Shown: positions 23,380-34,318, counted from the first letter of the stretch. The stretch is DNA of 64,000 nucleotides from Candidatus Pantoea haifensis (GCA_018842655.1 JAGTWN010000004.1:2170001-2234000), one strand, 5' to 3'. Numbers and translations: made by a program. The notes: generated by a model not told the origin, from the letters alone.

Positions 23380-24746
23380 GTGATTACACATATCAGCCCT
23401 CTTGGCTCGATGGATCTGCTTTCTCAGCTGGAAGTCGACATGCTGAAACGCACGGCCAGCAGCGATCTTTATCAGCTGTTTCGTAACTGCTCACTCGCCG
23501 TGCTCAATTCCGGTAGCCAAACCGACAGTAGTCATGAACTGCTTTCCCGCTTTGAAAATTTCGATATTAATGTGCTGCGCCGTGAGCGCGGTGTAAAACT
23601 GGAACTGATCAATCCACCAGAAGAAGCGTTTGTTGATGGACGCATCATTCGTTCTTTGCAGGCTAACCTGTTTGCCGTTCTGCGTGACATCCTGTTTGTT
23701 AACGGACAGCTTGCCAGTGCCGCTGAACGATTTCAGAACATTGACGCAGATGATTCCGCTAACATTACCAATACCGTGTTTTCGATACTGCGCAATGCGC
23801 GTGCACTGCATGTCGGCGAATACCCCAATACCGTGGTGTGCTGGGGAGGTCACTCAATCAACGCAGTTGAATATCAATATTGCCGTAACGTGGGTACGCA
23901 ACTTGGCCTGCGTGAACTGAATATCTGTACCGGATGCGGCCCTGGCGTCATGGAAGCGCCAATGAAAGGCGCGGCCGTAGGCCATGCGCAGCAACGCTAT
24001 CGCGACAGCCGGTTTATTGGCCTGACCGAGCCATCCATCATTGCGGCAGAACCCCTAATCCGCTGGTGAATGAACTGATCATCATGCCGGACATTGAAAA
24101 ACGTCTCGAAGCCTTTGTGCGTATTGCGCACGGCATTATTATTTTCCCCGGTGGCGTAGGTACGGCAGAAGAGCTGCTTTATCTGCTTGGCATCATGATG
24201 AATCCACAAAACAGCGATCAGGTGCTGCCTTTAATTTTGACCGGGCCGAAAGAGAGTGCGGATTACTTCCGCGTTCTGGATGATTTCATTGTCAGCACGC
24301 TGGGTGAACCGGCTCGTAAGCATTATCAAATCATCATTGATGATGCCGCTGAAGTGGCGCGCCTGATGAAAAATGCCATGCCAGAAGTCAAAGAGTATCG
24401 TCGTGAGACAGGCGATGCTTACAGCTTCAACTGGTCGATTCGCATTGCCCAGGATCTGCAGCTGCCCTTCATGCCAACGCACGAAAACATGGCAAATCTT
24501 AACTTGTACACCAACCAGCCGCCGGAAAAACTGGCTGCGGACCTACGCCGCGCATTCTCAGGTATCGTTGCCGGGAACGTGAAGGAGATGGGTATTCGCG
24601 AAATTCGTGAAAAAGGGCCTTATCAGCTGCACGGTGATGCCGACATCATGCATCGCATGGACGAACTGTTGCAGGGCTTCGTGGCTCAACACCGCATGAA
24701 GCTGCCGGGAACGGCTTATATTCCCTGCTACGAAATCATTAAATAA
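23380..24746 (+). CDS. ppnN: Nucleotide 5'-monophosphate nucleosidase PpnN, one apparent frameshift
   Basis: Purine/pyrimidine nucleoside monophosphate N-glycosidase (formerly YgdH), stimulated by (p)ppGpp in E. coli. The start is GTG at 23380, with AAAGGAG five bases upstream, reading [16 protein letters not shown]. The frame breaks in a C4 run at 24052-24055; one more C gives [19 protein letters not shown] and a protein of about 455 residues (E. coli 454). The LOG-family motif PGGVGTAEE and [16 protein letters not shown] are present. The break looks like a homopolymer error. Confidence 0.93.
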
Positions 24747-24752
24747 TCCAGG

Positions 24753-24772
24753 AGGCAGCCACCAGGCTGCCT
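24753..24772. terminator. ppnN-xni hairpin
   Basis: AGGCAGCC (24753-24760) pairs perfectly with GGCTGCCT (24765-24772) around a 4-nt loop, just before the xni start. Without a T run it is a weak terminator at most. It could occlude the xni ribosome-binding region. Confidence 0.5.
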
Positions 24773-24780
24773 GAATGCTC

Positions 24781-25536
24781 ATGCCTCTTCATCTTCTCAT
24801 TATTGATGCGCTTAACCTCATTCGCCGCCTGCATGCGGTACAAGGCTCGCCCTGCGTCGAAGGTTGTATGGCTGCACTGCGTCAGTTACTTGCTCACACG
24901 CAACCTACGCATGTTGTCGCGGTGTTTGACAGTGAAACACGTCATCAGGGCTGGCGGCACGATCTTCTGCCAGATTACAAAAGCGGTCGACCGCCGATGC
25001 CGACAGATTTACAGGCAGAAATGCCTGCCTTACAGCAGGCATTTCGCGCGGCAGGCGTTAGCTGCTGGATTGCCGGACAGGATGAAGCTGACGATCTGGC
25101 CGCCACGCTGGCGGTAAAAATGGCACAGGCAGGTCATCAGGCGACGATCGTTTCCACCGACAAAGGCTACTGCCAGTTGCTTGCACCACAGATTCGAATA
25201 CGTGACTATTTTCAAAAACGCTGGCTGGATCTGCCCTTCATCGAAGCCGAGTTTGGCGTTGCTCCTCAGCTTCTGCCTGATTACTGGGGCCTTTCTGGTA
25301 TCAGCAGCAGCAAAATTCCGGGTATCGCCGGAATAGGCCCGAAAAGTGCCAAAGCGTTATTGCAACAGTTTGGTTCGCTGGAAGGCATTTATCGGCAGCT
25401 GGAGCAGGTGCCGATAAAGTGGCGTGAAAAGTTGCAGTCAGAACAGAAGATGGCGCACGTCAGCCGTCAGGTGGCAACGCTCAGACAGGATTTAGCCTTA
25501 CAGGGGAATTTGAAAACGTTGCGTTATCAGGGCTGA
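24781..25536 (+). CDS. xni: Flap endonuclease-like protein Xni (YgdG)
   Basis: Homologue of the 5'-3' exonuclease domain of DNA polymerase I; E. coli Xni is a flap endonuclease of about 251 residues. I prefer the ATG at 24781 ([20 protein letters not shown]); an in-frame ATG at 24775 is possible. Acidic metal-site residues are visible in [23 protein letters not shown] and STDKGYCQL. The helix-hairpin-helix [22 protein letters not shown] lies near residue 180. No distinct ribosome-binding site is clear because the hairpin sits there. Confidence 0.93.
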   Translation: MPLHLLIIDALNLIRRLHAVQGSPCVEGCMAALRQLLAHTQPTHVVAVFDSETRHQGWRHDLLPDYKSGRPPMPTDLQAEMPALQQAFRAAGVSCWIAGQDEADDLAATLAVKMAQAGHQATIVSTDKGYCQLLAPQIRIRDYFQKRWLDLPFIEAEFGVAPQLLPDYWGLSGISSSKIPGIAGIGPKSAKALLQQFGSLEGIYRQLEQVPIKWREKLQSEQKMAHVSRQVATLRQDLALQGNLKTLRYQG

Positions 25537-25563
25537 ATGCTCTGACACTCAGCCCTGCTACTG

Positions 25564-26664
25564 TTAACGTTCGTCGCGACGTCCGCCAACTGCGGCCCAG
25601 ATACGACGAATATGTACCGTGACCTCTTCACGATCGTGATAAAGCTGACGCGCATGAATTTGCGCGTTCACACCCTTATCTTTCAGCTTTTCTTCGATCA
25701 TAGCCAGATTTTGGGTGACTTCTTCATAACGCTTTTTCATGGGCAGCTTAAGGTTGAAGATGGCTTCACGGCACCAGCCATTCACCAGCCACTCAGCCAT
25801 GAGGTTAGCCACGCGCACCGGTTTTTCTACCATGTCGCAGACCAGCCAGCTGATGTTGCTGCGCGGCGGGCGAAATTTGAAACCATCTTCGCGCTCATGC
25901 ATTACCTGTCCGGTATCCATCAGGCTGGGTGCCATTGGGCCATTATCTACGGCATACACCATCATGCTGCGCTTCACTAACTGATAGGTCCAGCCGCCGG
26001 GACAGGCACCCAGATCGACGGCGTACATACCGCCAGCCAGACGCTCATCCCACTCATCCGCCGGGATAAAAACGTGAAACGCTTCTTCCAGCTTCAGGGT
26101 TGAACGGCTCGGCGCATCAGCCGGGAATTTAAGGCGCGGAATGCCCATATAGAACGGCGAATTATTTTCCGGGTAGGAATACCCGACATAACAGGCGCCC
26201 GGCGCAATAAAGAACACATGCACAACCGGACGTTTGGGCGTCTCGTAATTCAATAAAATATTGCTGGCGCGCAGGCTGGCACGCAAAGGCACGGTAAATT
26301 TACGACAGAACTTCGTTAGTTCTTTGGCTTCGTTGGTGTCTGGCACTTCCACACGTAGCTCGCCGCCTTTCTCAACCACGCCGGTTAGCATCCCCACAAC
26401 CGGCGAAATGCGATCTTCTTGCGGTAAGTCGCGCAGCAGTTCACCCACAACCAGCATTTGACGGGCAAAAATCAGCTGTTCAAACGGTAACTGACGCACC
26501 AGACGATCGGCATCTTCATGCTGGTAACATTCAAACAGAACGTAACCTGAATCATCTTTAACACGTGGAAAACCGTAGATTTCACGCTCTGCGGCTTTAG
26601 CACTAATCTCAGCGGCACACTCTTTTTCAAAGCCGGGACGGCAATACAGTAATATTTTATTCAT
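25564..26664 (-). CDS. rlmM: 23S rRNA (cytidine-2498-2'-O)-methyltransferase RlmM
   Basis: SAM-dependent 2'-O-methyltransferase acting on C2498 of 23S rRNA before 50S assembly. 366 residues, the same as E. coli. An N-terminal THUMP domain precedes the Rossmann methyltransferase domain with [16 protein letters not shown] near residue 223 and the K-D-K-E type residues (for example [22 protein letters not shown]). Its start overlaps the ygdD stop by 8 bp. The frame is intact. Confidence 0.96.
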   Translation of the reverse strand: MNKILLYCRPGFEKECAAEISAKAAEREIYGFPRVKDDSGYVLFECYQHEDADRLVRQLPFEQLIFARQMLVVGELLRDLPQEDRISPVVGMLTGVVEKGGELRVEVPDTNEAKELTKFCRKFTVPLRASLRASNILLNYETPKRPVVHVFFIAPGACYVGYSYPENNSPFYMGIPRLKFPADAPSRSTLKLEEAFHVFIPADEWDERLAGGMYAVDLGACPGGWTYQLVKRSMMVYAVDNGPMAPSLMDTGQVMHEREDGFKFRPPRSNISWLVCDMVEKPVRVANLMAEWLVNGWCREAIFNLKLPMKKRYEEVTQNLAMIEEKLKDKGVNAQIHARQLYHDREEVTVHIRRIWAAVGGRRDER

Positions 26665-27052
26665 GGCGATCTGCCTTTCGTTTCAGACGCAGTGCGCCAA
26701 TCAACATCAAAAACCAACCGACGAGGAAACAAAGCCCACCGATTGGGGTGACAAAAACCCAAAACTTCAAATGTGACAGCGCCAGACAATAAAGGCTGCC
26801 GCTAAACAGCACGGTGCCAAGCGCCATAAACGCGCTGCTCCAGTAAAACCAGATATTGGCGCGACGCAGCATGGCCGCGCCAAGGCCAATCACCGCCAGG
26901 GTATGATAAGCCTGATACTCTAACCCGGTATGAATCCAGGCCATTTCGGCTGGTCCGAGCGATTTAGTTAAAACATGGGCACCAAAAGCACCAAAAGCCA
27001 CCAGAAAAAAGCCGCTAATGGCGGCAAAGATAAGCATGGCACGACTGGACAT
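26657..27052 (-). CDS. ygdD: DUF423 inner-membrane protein YgdD
   Basis: Small integral membrane protein of unknown function, about 131 residues. The start chosen is ATG at 27052-27050 ([28 protein letters not shown]), with GAGG eight bases upstream and agreement with E. coli YgdD. Four hydrophobic helices and the family motif [12 protein letters not shown] are visible. It lies between gcvA and rlmM in the same orientation and overlaps rlmM. Confidence 0.9.
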   Translation of the reverse strand: MSSRAMLIFAAISGFFLVAFGAFGAHVLTKSLGPAEMAWIHTGLEYQAYHTLAVIGLGAAMLRRANIWFYWSSAFMALGTVLFSGSLYCLALSHLKFWVFVTPIGGLCFLVGWFLMLIGALRLKRKADRHE

Positions 27053-27102
27053 CAAACTATCCTCAAGGTGCATCTGTGCGTCACTGCACAGAAATCAATA
27101 AG

Positions 27103-28023
27103 TTACTGGTCATAACGAAAGCGAAATTTTTCTTGTTCGGTTGCTGCTTTGGCCAGGATCCATTGTCGAAAGGCGGCTATTTTACCCAGTTCTGCCTGAC
27201 TGTCATGACAAACCAGATAAAAAGCATTTTTACTGACCAGAACATCATTAAAAGGACAGATCAGACGTCCGGCTTCAATTTCACTTTGTGCCATCACATT
27301 ATTAGCTAACGCGACGCCCTGACCATGAATAGCAGCCTGTAAAACCATCGCGCTGTGGCTAAAGATTGGACCTTGCTGAACGTTAATGTGCTGCAAGCCT
27401 AGCTGACGGATATAAGATTGCCAGTCACGACGTGATGCATCATGCAGCAGCGTAAAACGAGCCAGATCCAGCGGCGTTTTAAGTGGATTATCGCCAGTTG
27501 TCATCAGCGAGGGCGAGCAGACGGGAAGCAGGTATTCAGCATAGAGTTTTTCGACGCGCAAGCCAGGCCAGTTACCCCGCCCGTAGAAAATCGCCACATC
27601 GACATCATCGGCTAATTTCTCTTCATCGCGATCAACCGCCTGGATCCGTACATCGATTCCCGGATAAGCCATATTAAAGCTGGAGAGGCGAGGAACCAGC
27701 CACTGAATAGCAAAGCTTGGCAGTAAACTTACCGTCAATGCGCCTTTAGCACTGCGCGCCTGCAGTTTGCGCGTCGCTTCGTTAATAGCAGAGAAAATCT
27801 CTTTGATATCCAGATAGTAGCTTTGACCTTCTTCTGTCAGTAAAAGCGAACGATTCCTCCGTCGAAACAGCTTTAACCCAAGGAAATCTTCCAGAGATTT
27901 TATCTGATGGCTTACAGCAGCCTGGGTGACAAATAGCTCTTCTGCGGCTTTGGTGAAACTTAAATGACGCGCAGCCGCATCAAAAACACGCAGTGCGTTA
28001 AGAGGAGGAAGACGTTTTGACAT
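27103..28023 (-). CDS. gcvA: LysR-type regulator GcvA
   Basis: Regulator of the glycine cleavage operon and activator of the gcvB RNA. The start chosen is ATG at 28023-28021 (MSKRLPPLNALRVFDAAARH), giving 306 residues (E. coli 305). The N-terminal winged helix-turn-helix reads LSFTKAAEELFVTQAAVSHQIKSLED, followed by the LysR substrate-binding domain with YPGIDVRIQAVDRDEEK. It is divergent from gcvB across about 130 bp, the arrangement in which GcvA acts on both promoters. Confidence 0.96.
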   Translation of the reverse strand: MSKRLPPLNALRVFDAAARHLSFTKAAEELFVTQAAVSHQIKSLEDFLGLKLFRRRNRSLLLTEEGQSYYLDIKEIFSAINEATRKLQARSAKGALTVSLLPSFAIQWLVPRLSSFNMAYPGIDVRIQAVDRDEEKLADDVDVAIFYGRGNWPGLRVEKLYAEYLLPVCSPSLMTTGDNPLKTPLDLARFTLLHDASRRDWQSYIRQLGLQHINVQQGPIFSHSAMVLQAAIHGQGVALANNVMAQSEIEAGRLICPFNDVLVSKNAFYLVCHDSQAELGKIAAFRQWILAKAATEQEKFRFRYDQ

Positions 28024-28151
28024 GATTTTCCGTATCGGGATCGGCAATAAACACCAGGGCTTATAGTGCGCCCCTGGGTATTAGAATTTTTAATCCGAGG
28101 CATTATAATTTGTCCGTTGAGGAAGCTCCAGCAAATACCTATAGTTGCCGC

Positions 28152-28347
28152 ACTTCCTGAGCCGGAACGAAAAGTTTTAGGATTTGTGAGTGAGTTCGCA
28201 GACTTTCCGAAAGCTTTTGGCTTGTGGTCGTGATGTTGTGTTTGCAATTTTGATCTGACTTTTACAGATCAGCTTTTAATTCCTGTGATTTACCCTGTCT
28301 GTCCATAGTAATTTTTAAACAGCACCGCAAATTGCGGTGCTTTTTTT
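28152..28347 (+). ncRNA. gcvB: GcvB small RNA
   Basis: Hfq-dependent RNA repressing many amino acid and peptide transporter mRNAs. It begins ACTTCCTGAGCCGGAACG at 28152 as in E. coli and contains the G/U-rich block GTGATGTTGTGTTTGCAATT, the conserved ACCCTGTCTGTCCATAGT and a terminator with seven T (28341-28347). It is about 196 nt long. The G/U-rich R1 region is about 8 nt shorter than I recall for E. coli, and the stem before the terminator is TGATCTG/CAGATCA instead of the E. coli sequence. Its position divergent from gcvA supports the call. Confidence 0.96.
28321..28347 (+). terminator. gcvB terminator (also faces ygdI)
   Basis: AGCACCGCAA and TTGCGGTGCT form a near-continuous stem followed by TTTTTTT at 28341-28347. 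It ends gcvB on the plus strand. It lies directly after the convergent ygdI stop and may serve both directions. Confidence 0.92.
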
Positions 28348-28353
28348 ACCTGA

Positions 28354-28578
28354 TTACTGCCCTATTTCCACCATTTCTTTTACATCTGAACGGTTAATCT
28401 GCTGTTCGTTGCCATTGGCATCTTTATAACTGATCATACCGGTTTCATCGTCTACCTGTGGCTTGCCATCAGCTACAATAGTGCGACCATCATTGGTGTG
28501 CATGACATAGTTGCTTGAGCAAGCAGCCAGGGTAAAGGCCATTGTACATACGGCCAGCACTGCGGCGAGTTTTTTCAT
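28354..28578 (-). CDS. ygdI: YgdI/YgdR family lipoprotein (YgdI)
   Basis: Small predicted outer-membrane lipoprotein, 74 residues. The signal peptide MKKLAAVLAVCTMAFTLAACSS has the lipobox LAAC with the acylated Cys at residue 20. The mature part SNYVMHTNDGRTIVADGKPQ, then DETGMISYKDANGNEQQIN, is the DUF903 SH3-like fold. Its function is unknown. AGAAAGAAG lies upstream of the ATG. A paralog, ygdR, lies at 56680-56898. Confidence 0.92.
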   Translation of the reverse strand: MKKLAAVLAVCTMAFTLAACSSNYVMHTNDGRTIVADGKPQVDDETGMISYKDANGNEQQINRSDVKEMVEIGQ

Positions 28579-28793
28579 CTTCTTTCTCCTTGCAGATTGA
28601 TTGCATTAAACCGCCCGCGTTACGCTGACCAGAAACAGCAGATAAGTGAGATCGACTAAATTAGGTCGCATCGTTATGCGGGTTCGGTTCAAACCTTGCA
28701 ATAATCAGCATAACGCGCTTTTTCAGCTTTGCCAGGCTGAAGCTACTCTTTCAGTGTGGTCCTATTTATTAAATTTATCGTCAAGAGCCGAGC

Positions 28794-30002
28794 ATGACCG
28801 CATTCAATCAAAGTCTCTTTCGCCAGCAGTTTCCTGCGCTCGCCGATGCCGGCGTCTATCTCGATAGCGCCGCTACCACGCTAAAGCCGCAAGTGGTGAT
28901 CGATACCCTGCAGCAATTCTACAGCCTGAGCGCAGGAACGGTGCATCGTAGTCATTTCGCCGCTGCACGCCAGTTAACTGAACGTTACGAACGGGCACGC
29001 GGTCAGGTTGCTCAATGGTTAAATGCAGCCGATGACCATCAAATTGTCTGGACGCGCGGTACGACTGAAGCGATTAATCTGGTCGCAAACAGTTGGTTGC
29101 TGCCACGCTTGCAGGCGGGCGATGAAATCCTGGTGAGTGAAGCGGAGCATCACGCTAACCTGGTTCCCTGGCTGATGGCTGCCCAGGCGCGCGGCGCTAA
29201 GGTAGTAAAATGGCCGATCGGTGCCGATCGCTTGCCTGATATGACATTGCTGCCTTCCCTGCTTAACCGCCGCACACGATTACTGGCCATTGGACAGATG
29301 TCGAACGTAACCGGCGGTTGTCCCGATTTGGCCGAAGCCATCAAGCTGGCCCATGGCGCAGGCGCAAAGGTATTGGTTGACGGCGCTCAGGGCGTTGTAC
29401 ACTGTCCGCCTGATGTGCAGGCACTGGATATCGATTTTTACGCTTTTTCCGGCCACAAAATTTACGGCCCGATGGGTATCGGTGTGCTTTACGGCAAGGC
29501 AGAATTGCTCGAAGAGATGACGCCCTGGCAAGGCGGCGGCAAAATGTTAACCCATGTGGATTTCAACGGCTTTACGCCGCAGCCTGTGCCCTGGCGCTTC
29601 GAAGCGGGAACGCCAAATGTCGCGGGTGTTGTCGGATTAAGCGCCGCGTTAACCTGGCTCAAACAGAGCGATCAAAACAAAGCTGAGATGTGGAGTCAGC
29701 AGCTGGCCTGTCTCGCAGAAGAGCAGCTTGCTGAACTGCCAGGCTTTCGTAGTTTTCGCTGCGGCAGCGCCAGCCTGCTGGCTTTTGAGTTTGCCGGGAT
29801 CCACCATAGCGACATCGTCACCTTACTGGCTGAGCACGGTATCGCCTTACGCGCCGGACAACACTGCGCTCAGCCGCTCATGGCGGCGCTAGGCGTTAGC
29901 GGCACGCTTCGGGTCTCTTTCGCACCCTATAATAATTTACAAGACGTTGATGCCTTACTGCGCGCGATGCGCAGTGCCATTGCGCTGTTATCGGAGCCCT
30001 GA
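28794..30002 (+). CDS. csdA: Cysteine desulfurase CsdA
   Basis: PLP-dependent cysteine desulfurase/sulfinate lyase that feeds sulfur to CsdE and, with TcdA, tRNA t6A cyclisation. 402 residues (E. coli 401). PLP contacts are visible in TEAIN and [10 protein letters not shown], the Schiff-base Lys in [12 protein letters not shown] near 222, and the persulfide-forming Cys in [10 protein letters not shown] near 359. csdE starts 2 bp after its stop. The frame is intact. Confidence 0.96.
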   Translation: MTAFNQSLFRQQFPALADAGVYLDSAATTLKPQVVIDTLQQFYSLSAGTVHRSHFAAARQLTERYERARGQVAQWLNAADDHQIVWTRGTTEAINLVANSWLLPRLQAGDEILVSEAEHHANLVPWLMAAQARGAKVVKWPIGADRLPDMTLLPSLLNRRTRLLAIGQMSNVTGGCPDLAEAIKLAHGAGAKVLVDGAQGVVHCPPDVQALDIDFYAFSGHKIYGPMGIGVLYGKAELLEEMTPWQGGGKMLTHVDFNGFTPQPVPWRFEAGTPNVAGVVGLSAALTWLKQSDQNKAEMWSQQLACLAEEQLAELPGFRSFRCGSASLLAFEFAGIHHSDIVTLLAEHGIALRAGQHCAQPLMAALGVSGTLRVSFAPYNNLQDVDALLRAMRSAIALLSEP

Positions 30003-30004
30003 TT

Positions 30005-30454
30005 ATGAATTCATCACTACTGGCGCCGCACCCGTTTGGCGACCTGATTACGGTGGAAAGCCTGCAAGAAAAATTTAGCCACTTTCATCAGTGGGAAGAT
30101 CGCTATCGTCAGCTGATTCAACTCAGCCGCCAGCTTCCGGCGCTGCCGGAGGCGTTAAAAACAGCGGAAACAGAGCTGAGCGGCTGTGAGAATCGCGTCT
30201 GGCTGAGCAGTCAGTTGCGTCACGATGGCACACTGCACTTTTACGGCGACAGTGAAGGCCGCATTGTACGCGGCTTGCTTGCGGTACTGCTTACCGCTGT
30301 TGAGGGAAAAACGCCACAGGCGCTGCTAAGTGAAGATCCGCTGCAGTTGTTTGATGAGCTGGGCTTACGCGCTCAGCTCAGCGCCTCACGTAGCAGCGGG
30401 TTGAAAGCCTTAGCCGATGCGGTTCAGCATCAGGCGCGTCAGGCGGTACGCTAA
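30005..30454 (+). CDS. csdE: Sulfur acceptor protein CsdE
   Basis: SufE-family sulfur acceptor partner of CsdA, 149 residues (E. coli 147). The acceptor Cys lies in the motif [10 protein letters not shown] near residue 60. It is directly downstream of csdA (2-bp gap) and converges with tcdA, overlapping it by 4 bp at the stop codons. CsdA, CsdE and TcdA act together in E. coli, so this layout keeps the pathway linked. Confidence 0.95.
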   Translation: MNSSLLAPHPFGDLITVESLQEKFSHFHQWEDRYRQLIQLSRQLPALPEALKTAETELSGCENRVWLSSQLRHDGTLHFYGDSEGRIVRGLLAVLLTAVEGKTPQALLSEDPLQLFDELGLRAQLSASRSSGLKALADAVQHQARQAVR

Positions 30455-31251
30455 GCCTGACGCGCCGCACGGGCTAAAAATTTCTTCAGCGCATGCGACA
30501 CGGCAACGAAACCAAAGCTGGCAGTCACCATGGTGGCTGCACCAAATCCCGATGCGCAATCCATGCGTTTCGGGCCTTCAGCCGTGCTGCGAGAGGCGCA
30601 GACGCTACCATCGGCTTGCGGATAGACTAAAGCTTCTGTCGAAAATACACAGTCGATCCCCAGTTTGCCTTTGCTGTTTTTTACGATACCCAGCTGTTTC
30701 AGACGCTCACGCAATTTTGCTGCCAGCGGATCCTGAATCGTTTTCGCCAGATCGGTGACCTGAATTTGGGTCGGATCGATCTGTCCGCCTGCGCCACCGG
30801 TTGTCACCAGTGGAATTTTATTGCGGCGGCACCATGCAATCAGCGCGGCTTTCGGTCGCACACTGTCGATGGCATCAATAACGTAGTCATATCCGGCGGC
30901 CATCAGTTCCGCGGTATTATCCGGCGTGATGAAGTCATCAACGCAAATCACTTCGCAATCTGGATTAATCGCCCGTAAACGCTCAGCCATCACTTCGGTT
31001 TTGGCTCTGCCTACGTTACCGTTGAGCGCATGAAGCTGGCGGTTAGTATTGGTGATACAGACATCGTCCATATCAATCAGGGTGATTTTGCCAATACCTG
31101 TGCGCACCAGTGCTTCGGCCGCCCATGAACCGACACCGCCAATACCAATCACGCAGAAATGTGCATCGGCAAATTGTTGCAGCGCATCCTGACCATAAAG
31201 ACGCGCCGTACCGCCAAAGCGTTGGCGCCAGGCGTCATTAACCACACTCAT
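30451..31251 (-). CDS. tcdA: tRNA threonylcarbamoyladenosine dehydratase TcdA (CsdL)
   Basis: E1-like, ATP-dependent dehydratase that cyclises t6A to ct6A at tRNA position 37. 266 residues (E. coli 268). The nucleotide-binding Rossmann motif is [17 protein letters not shown] near residue 35, then [14 protein letters not shown]; also conserved are [17 protein letters not shown] and [15 protein letters not shown]. The C-terminal hydrophobic segment [23 protein letters not shown] suggests membrane association. mltA lies 48 bp away. Confidence 0.95.
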   Translation of the reverse strand: MSVVNDAWRQRFGGTARLYGQDALQQFADAHFCVIGIGGVGSWAAEALVRTGIGKITLIDMDDVCITNTNRQLHALNGNVGRAKTEVMAERLRAINPDCEVICVDDFITPDNTAELMAAGYDYVIDAIDSVRPKAALIAWCRRNKIPLVTTGGAGGQIDPTQIQVTDLAKTIQDPLAAKLRERLKQLGIVKNSKGKLGIDCVFSTEALVYPQADGSVCASRSTAEGPKRMDCASGFGAATMVTASFGFVAVSHALKKFLARAARQA

Positions 31252-31299
31252 AGTTGAACCTGTAATGTCGTGCGGGCCAGCTGGCCCGCAGAAAAGAGA

Positions 31300-32447
31300 T
31301 TAATTAGAACCTAACAGCAGTGAGCCATTATTACCATTTTGTGGGTTATTAAACAGCGGTTGTCCGGTGCCAGGCGCGGCTTTTAATACCCAGACGCGAC
31401 CATAATGGTTATAGAATCCAGCAAGATGCGCTGCATCCGGTCCAATGCCCTGATAAATGTCGAAGTGCTGGCCCTTAATGGCGCCACCGACATCCAGCGC
31501 CACCATTAATCGCATTTCATATTTACCGTTGAATTTGCCCTTCTCATTCAACTGTGGCACTTCTGCCAGCAACACGGTACCTGCCGGAATGATTGAACGA
31601 TCGGATGCCACTGAAGCCTTTGCTACCAGCGGTACTGCACTCGCGCCGCGCACCGGGGCAAAATCTTCCGCTTTGAAGAAAACAAAGGAGGGGTTCGTTT
31701 CCAGTAGCGCACGCACTTCCTGTGGAGAATGCTCTGCCGCCCACTGGCGAATCGCCTGCATCGACATGTCTTCGCGCTTCACTTCACCCCGATCAATCAG
31801 CTCTTTACCGATGCTGTGATAACCCCAACCGTTTTTACCTGCATAACCAAAGAAGCGCATCGGGCGACCATCGCCGAAATCAACGTATCCACTGCCCTGC
31901 ACATCCATCATAAAATTATCGATGAGCGAGTTGCTGTAAGCAATGATGTAGCGATCGTCTAAAGCCCCGCTATAAACAGAAGCGCGGCTGGGCAATTTTG
32001 CTCCGCGCTTACGCGGTGGCATACGATAGATCGGATACTGGAATTCCCCTGGCGGGTATAGCGCGCTTCCACCACAGGTGTGTAATAACCCGTAAACTGC
32101 ACGTTGCCGTAATTGTCGGTGCCTTCCATCTGGAAAGCATTCAGGCCAAACTGGCTCAGTTGTCGCGTGTCGGCCCCTGCCATCAGCCAACTTTCAATGG
32201 CGCTGTAGGTGCCATTCTGGCGACTAAACAGACCAGAAGAGGCAACCTGGATTTGTCTCACCTGCTCACCGAAATCCTGACCGTTAACCGGGCGCCCTTT
32301 GGCATTGGGCTGATTCACCAACGCCAGGGGTTGTTCGAGTTTGCCATCTTTATATTGCTGACCACGATCGGTCGGCTTACTGCTACAGCCAGCCAGCAGC
32401 GCAATAAATGCGCCAGTGAGTGCATACTTCGCCCAACGTCCTTTCAT
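31300..32447 (-). CDS. mltA: Membrane-bound lytic murein transglycosylase A, one apparent frameshift
   Basis: Outer-membrane lipoprotein that cleaves peptidoglycan glycan strands to 1,6-anhydromuramic ends. The start chosen is ATG at 32447-32445 (MKGRWAKYALTGAF), with AAAGAG upstream; two further ATGs precede it. The lipobox LLAGC puts the acylated Cys near residue 21. The frame breaks at the C4 run 32046-32049; one more G (minus strand) reads TRQGEFQYPIYRMPP and gives about 382 residues. The 3D-domain aspartates are visible in MVALDVGGAIKGQHFDIYQG. The frame is otherwise clean, so the break looks like a sequencing error. Confidence 0.93.
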
Positions 32448-32609
32448 CATCATCTCTTTATATGAACTGTTCGCATGGCGACGATAGCAAAGCGCCCGTC
32501 AGATTGAAATCCATCTGCTTTGACGCAGTTCACACCAGTTTAATTTTTAACCTGATAGCTGAATCCTTCACCAGGTAACTGTAAATTTGGCTTTTTAGGG
32601 TAAAAGGGG

Positions 32610-32637
32610 TTGCAACAATCATCACGCGGAGTATAGT
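32610..32637 (+). promoter_or_regulatory. Promoter of the tRNA-fMet array
   Basis: -35 TTGCAA (32610-32615), a 16-bp spacer and -10 TATAGT (32632-32637), followed by a GC-rich discriminator GCGC. It lies 13 bp before the first tRNA. Such discriminators are typical of stable-RNA promoters under stringent control. Confidence 0.75.
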
Positions 32638-32650
32638 GCGCTTCCACGGA

Positions 32651-32727
<77 letters not shown>

Positions 32728-32776
32728 ACTCTTCTGTTGAAGAGACAATGTGAAAAGTCGCAAAGCGCAATACGGA

Positions 32777-32853
<77 letters not shown>

Positions 32854-32902
32854 ACTCTTCTGTTGAAGAGACAATATGAAAAGTCGCAAAGCGCAATACG
32901 GA

Positions 32903-32979
<77 letters not shown>

Positions 32980-32989
32980 ATCATTTAAG

Positions 32990-33010
32990 CACCTGAAAGG
33001 GTGTTTTTTT
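32990..33010 (+). terminator. Terminator after the tRNA array
   Basis: CACCTGAAAGGGTG can fold as a short stem, followed by seven T (33004-33010), 10 bp after the last tRNA. The stem is short, but the T run is long. Confidence 0.7.
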
Positions 33011-33044
33011 GTTTCTGCACTTCTTCTCATTGCATCTGATATTA

Positions 33045-33072
33045 AACGGATAGCCCAGGCTATCCGTTTTTT
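33045..33072. terminator. Strong terminator between tRNA array and amiC
   Basis: AACGGATAGCC (33045-33055) and GGCTATCCGTT (33058-33068) form an 11-bp perfect stem with a two-base loop and a T run at 33067-33072. It can stop plus-strand read-through and lies just past the convergent amiC stop. Confidence 0.88.
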
Positions 33073-33075
33073 GTT

Positions 33076-34318
33076 TTAACGATGCGCCAGCGCCGCGCCG
33101 TTTTCGAAATAGGCTTTGATGCCGTGCAGAATGGCCTCAGCAACCTGATGCTGATAGCGCGTTGTGCGCAATTTCCGCTCCTCTTCCACGTTACTGATAA
33201 ACGCCGTTTCGACAAGGATCGAGGGAATATCAGGGGCTTTCAGAACGGCAAATCCAGCCTGATCAACTGTGCGTTTATGCAGGTGATTGATGCGTCCCAT
33301 GCGGTGCAGCACCTCTTTGCCGAACTTCAGGCTGTCATGAATGGTTTGTCGCTGCACCATGTCGAACATGGTGTGATCAAGATAGCGATCGCCGCTCATG
33401 CTAACGCCGCCAATCAAATCCGATTCGTTTTGCGTCTGCGCCAAAAAACGTGCCGCTGCGGATGTTGCTCCACTGGTCGAGAGCGCAAACACTGAAGAGC
33501 CGCGCGCGGCACGGCTGGTAAAGGCGTCAGCATGAATCGACACAAACAGGTCAGCTCGCTGCTTGCGCGCCTTGGCTACCCTCACCCGCAGCGGAATAAA
33601 TACATCCTCGTTGCGCGTCATATAGGCTTTCATATTGTGCTCTTTATCGATCAACGCCTTCAGGCGGCGACCAATCTTCAGCACAATATCTTTTTCCCGC
33701 GTTTTATATTTACCGTGCGCGCCGGGATCTTCGCCGCCGTGCCCTGGATCGATCATGATAATAATGGGTCGATCGCGACCCGCTTTACCCGGCAGTGGCG
33801 CTTGCGCTGGCTCGTTTTTTCCAGGTCTCCCTGGTTGTAATCTTTTAACAGTGCCAGCAGCGGATCGTCTTCTACATGATTCTGGCTGGGATAAAGATCG
33901 ACCACTAAGCGATGTTTGATGCCCGCCACGGGGTTAAGGCTGAAGATTTTTGGCGACACGTTACGCTTTAACTCCAGCACAATGCGTACCGTGTTGCTAT
34001 CAAACTGCCCTACCCTGGCGTTTTTGATAAAAGGATCGTCAACACGGACCTGCTTATCGACGCCTTTCAAAACCGGATTAAGATGCAGGCCGTCAATATC
34101 AATGACCAGCCGCTCAGGATGGCTCAACGCAAACTGTTTGTACTTAAGCGGGACATTTGATTCCAGCGTCATACGGGAATAGGTGGATGAAGGCCAGATG
34201 CGCACCGCAACAATATGACTTTTTGCAGCCATGCCGACACGACTGACACTCAACAGCAACAGTGCGCCCGAACCTTGTAAAAATCGTCTGCGTGAAAAAA
34301 GGAATTAACTTCCGACAT
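33076..34318 (-). CDS. amiC: N-acetylmuramoyl-L-alanine amidase AmiC, two apparent frameshifts
   Basis: Periplasmic zinc amidase that splits septal peptidoglycan during cell separation. I place the start at ATG 34318-34316 (MSEVNSFF), upstream of a Tat signal containing RRRFLQG and a hydrophobic stretch [13 protein letters not shown]. Joining these needs one base in the A6 run at 34295-34300. A second break is the T6 run at 33815-33820; one more base restores [22 protein letters not shown]. The result is about 414 residues (E. coli 417): Tat signal, AMIN domain (septal targeting), then Amidase_3 with zinc motif [13 protein letters not shown] and the active-site [13 protein letters not shown]. 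Without the upstream join the export signal would be missed. Confidence 0.92.

Noticed and set aside
27960-28247. Minus-strand open frame overlapping the gcvA start and gcvB
   Set aside because: It overlaps two well-supported genes and translates the antisense of GcvB.
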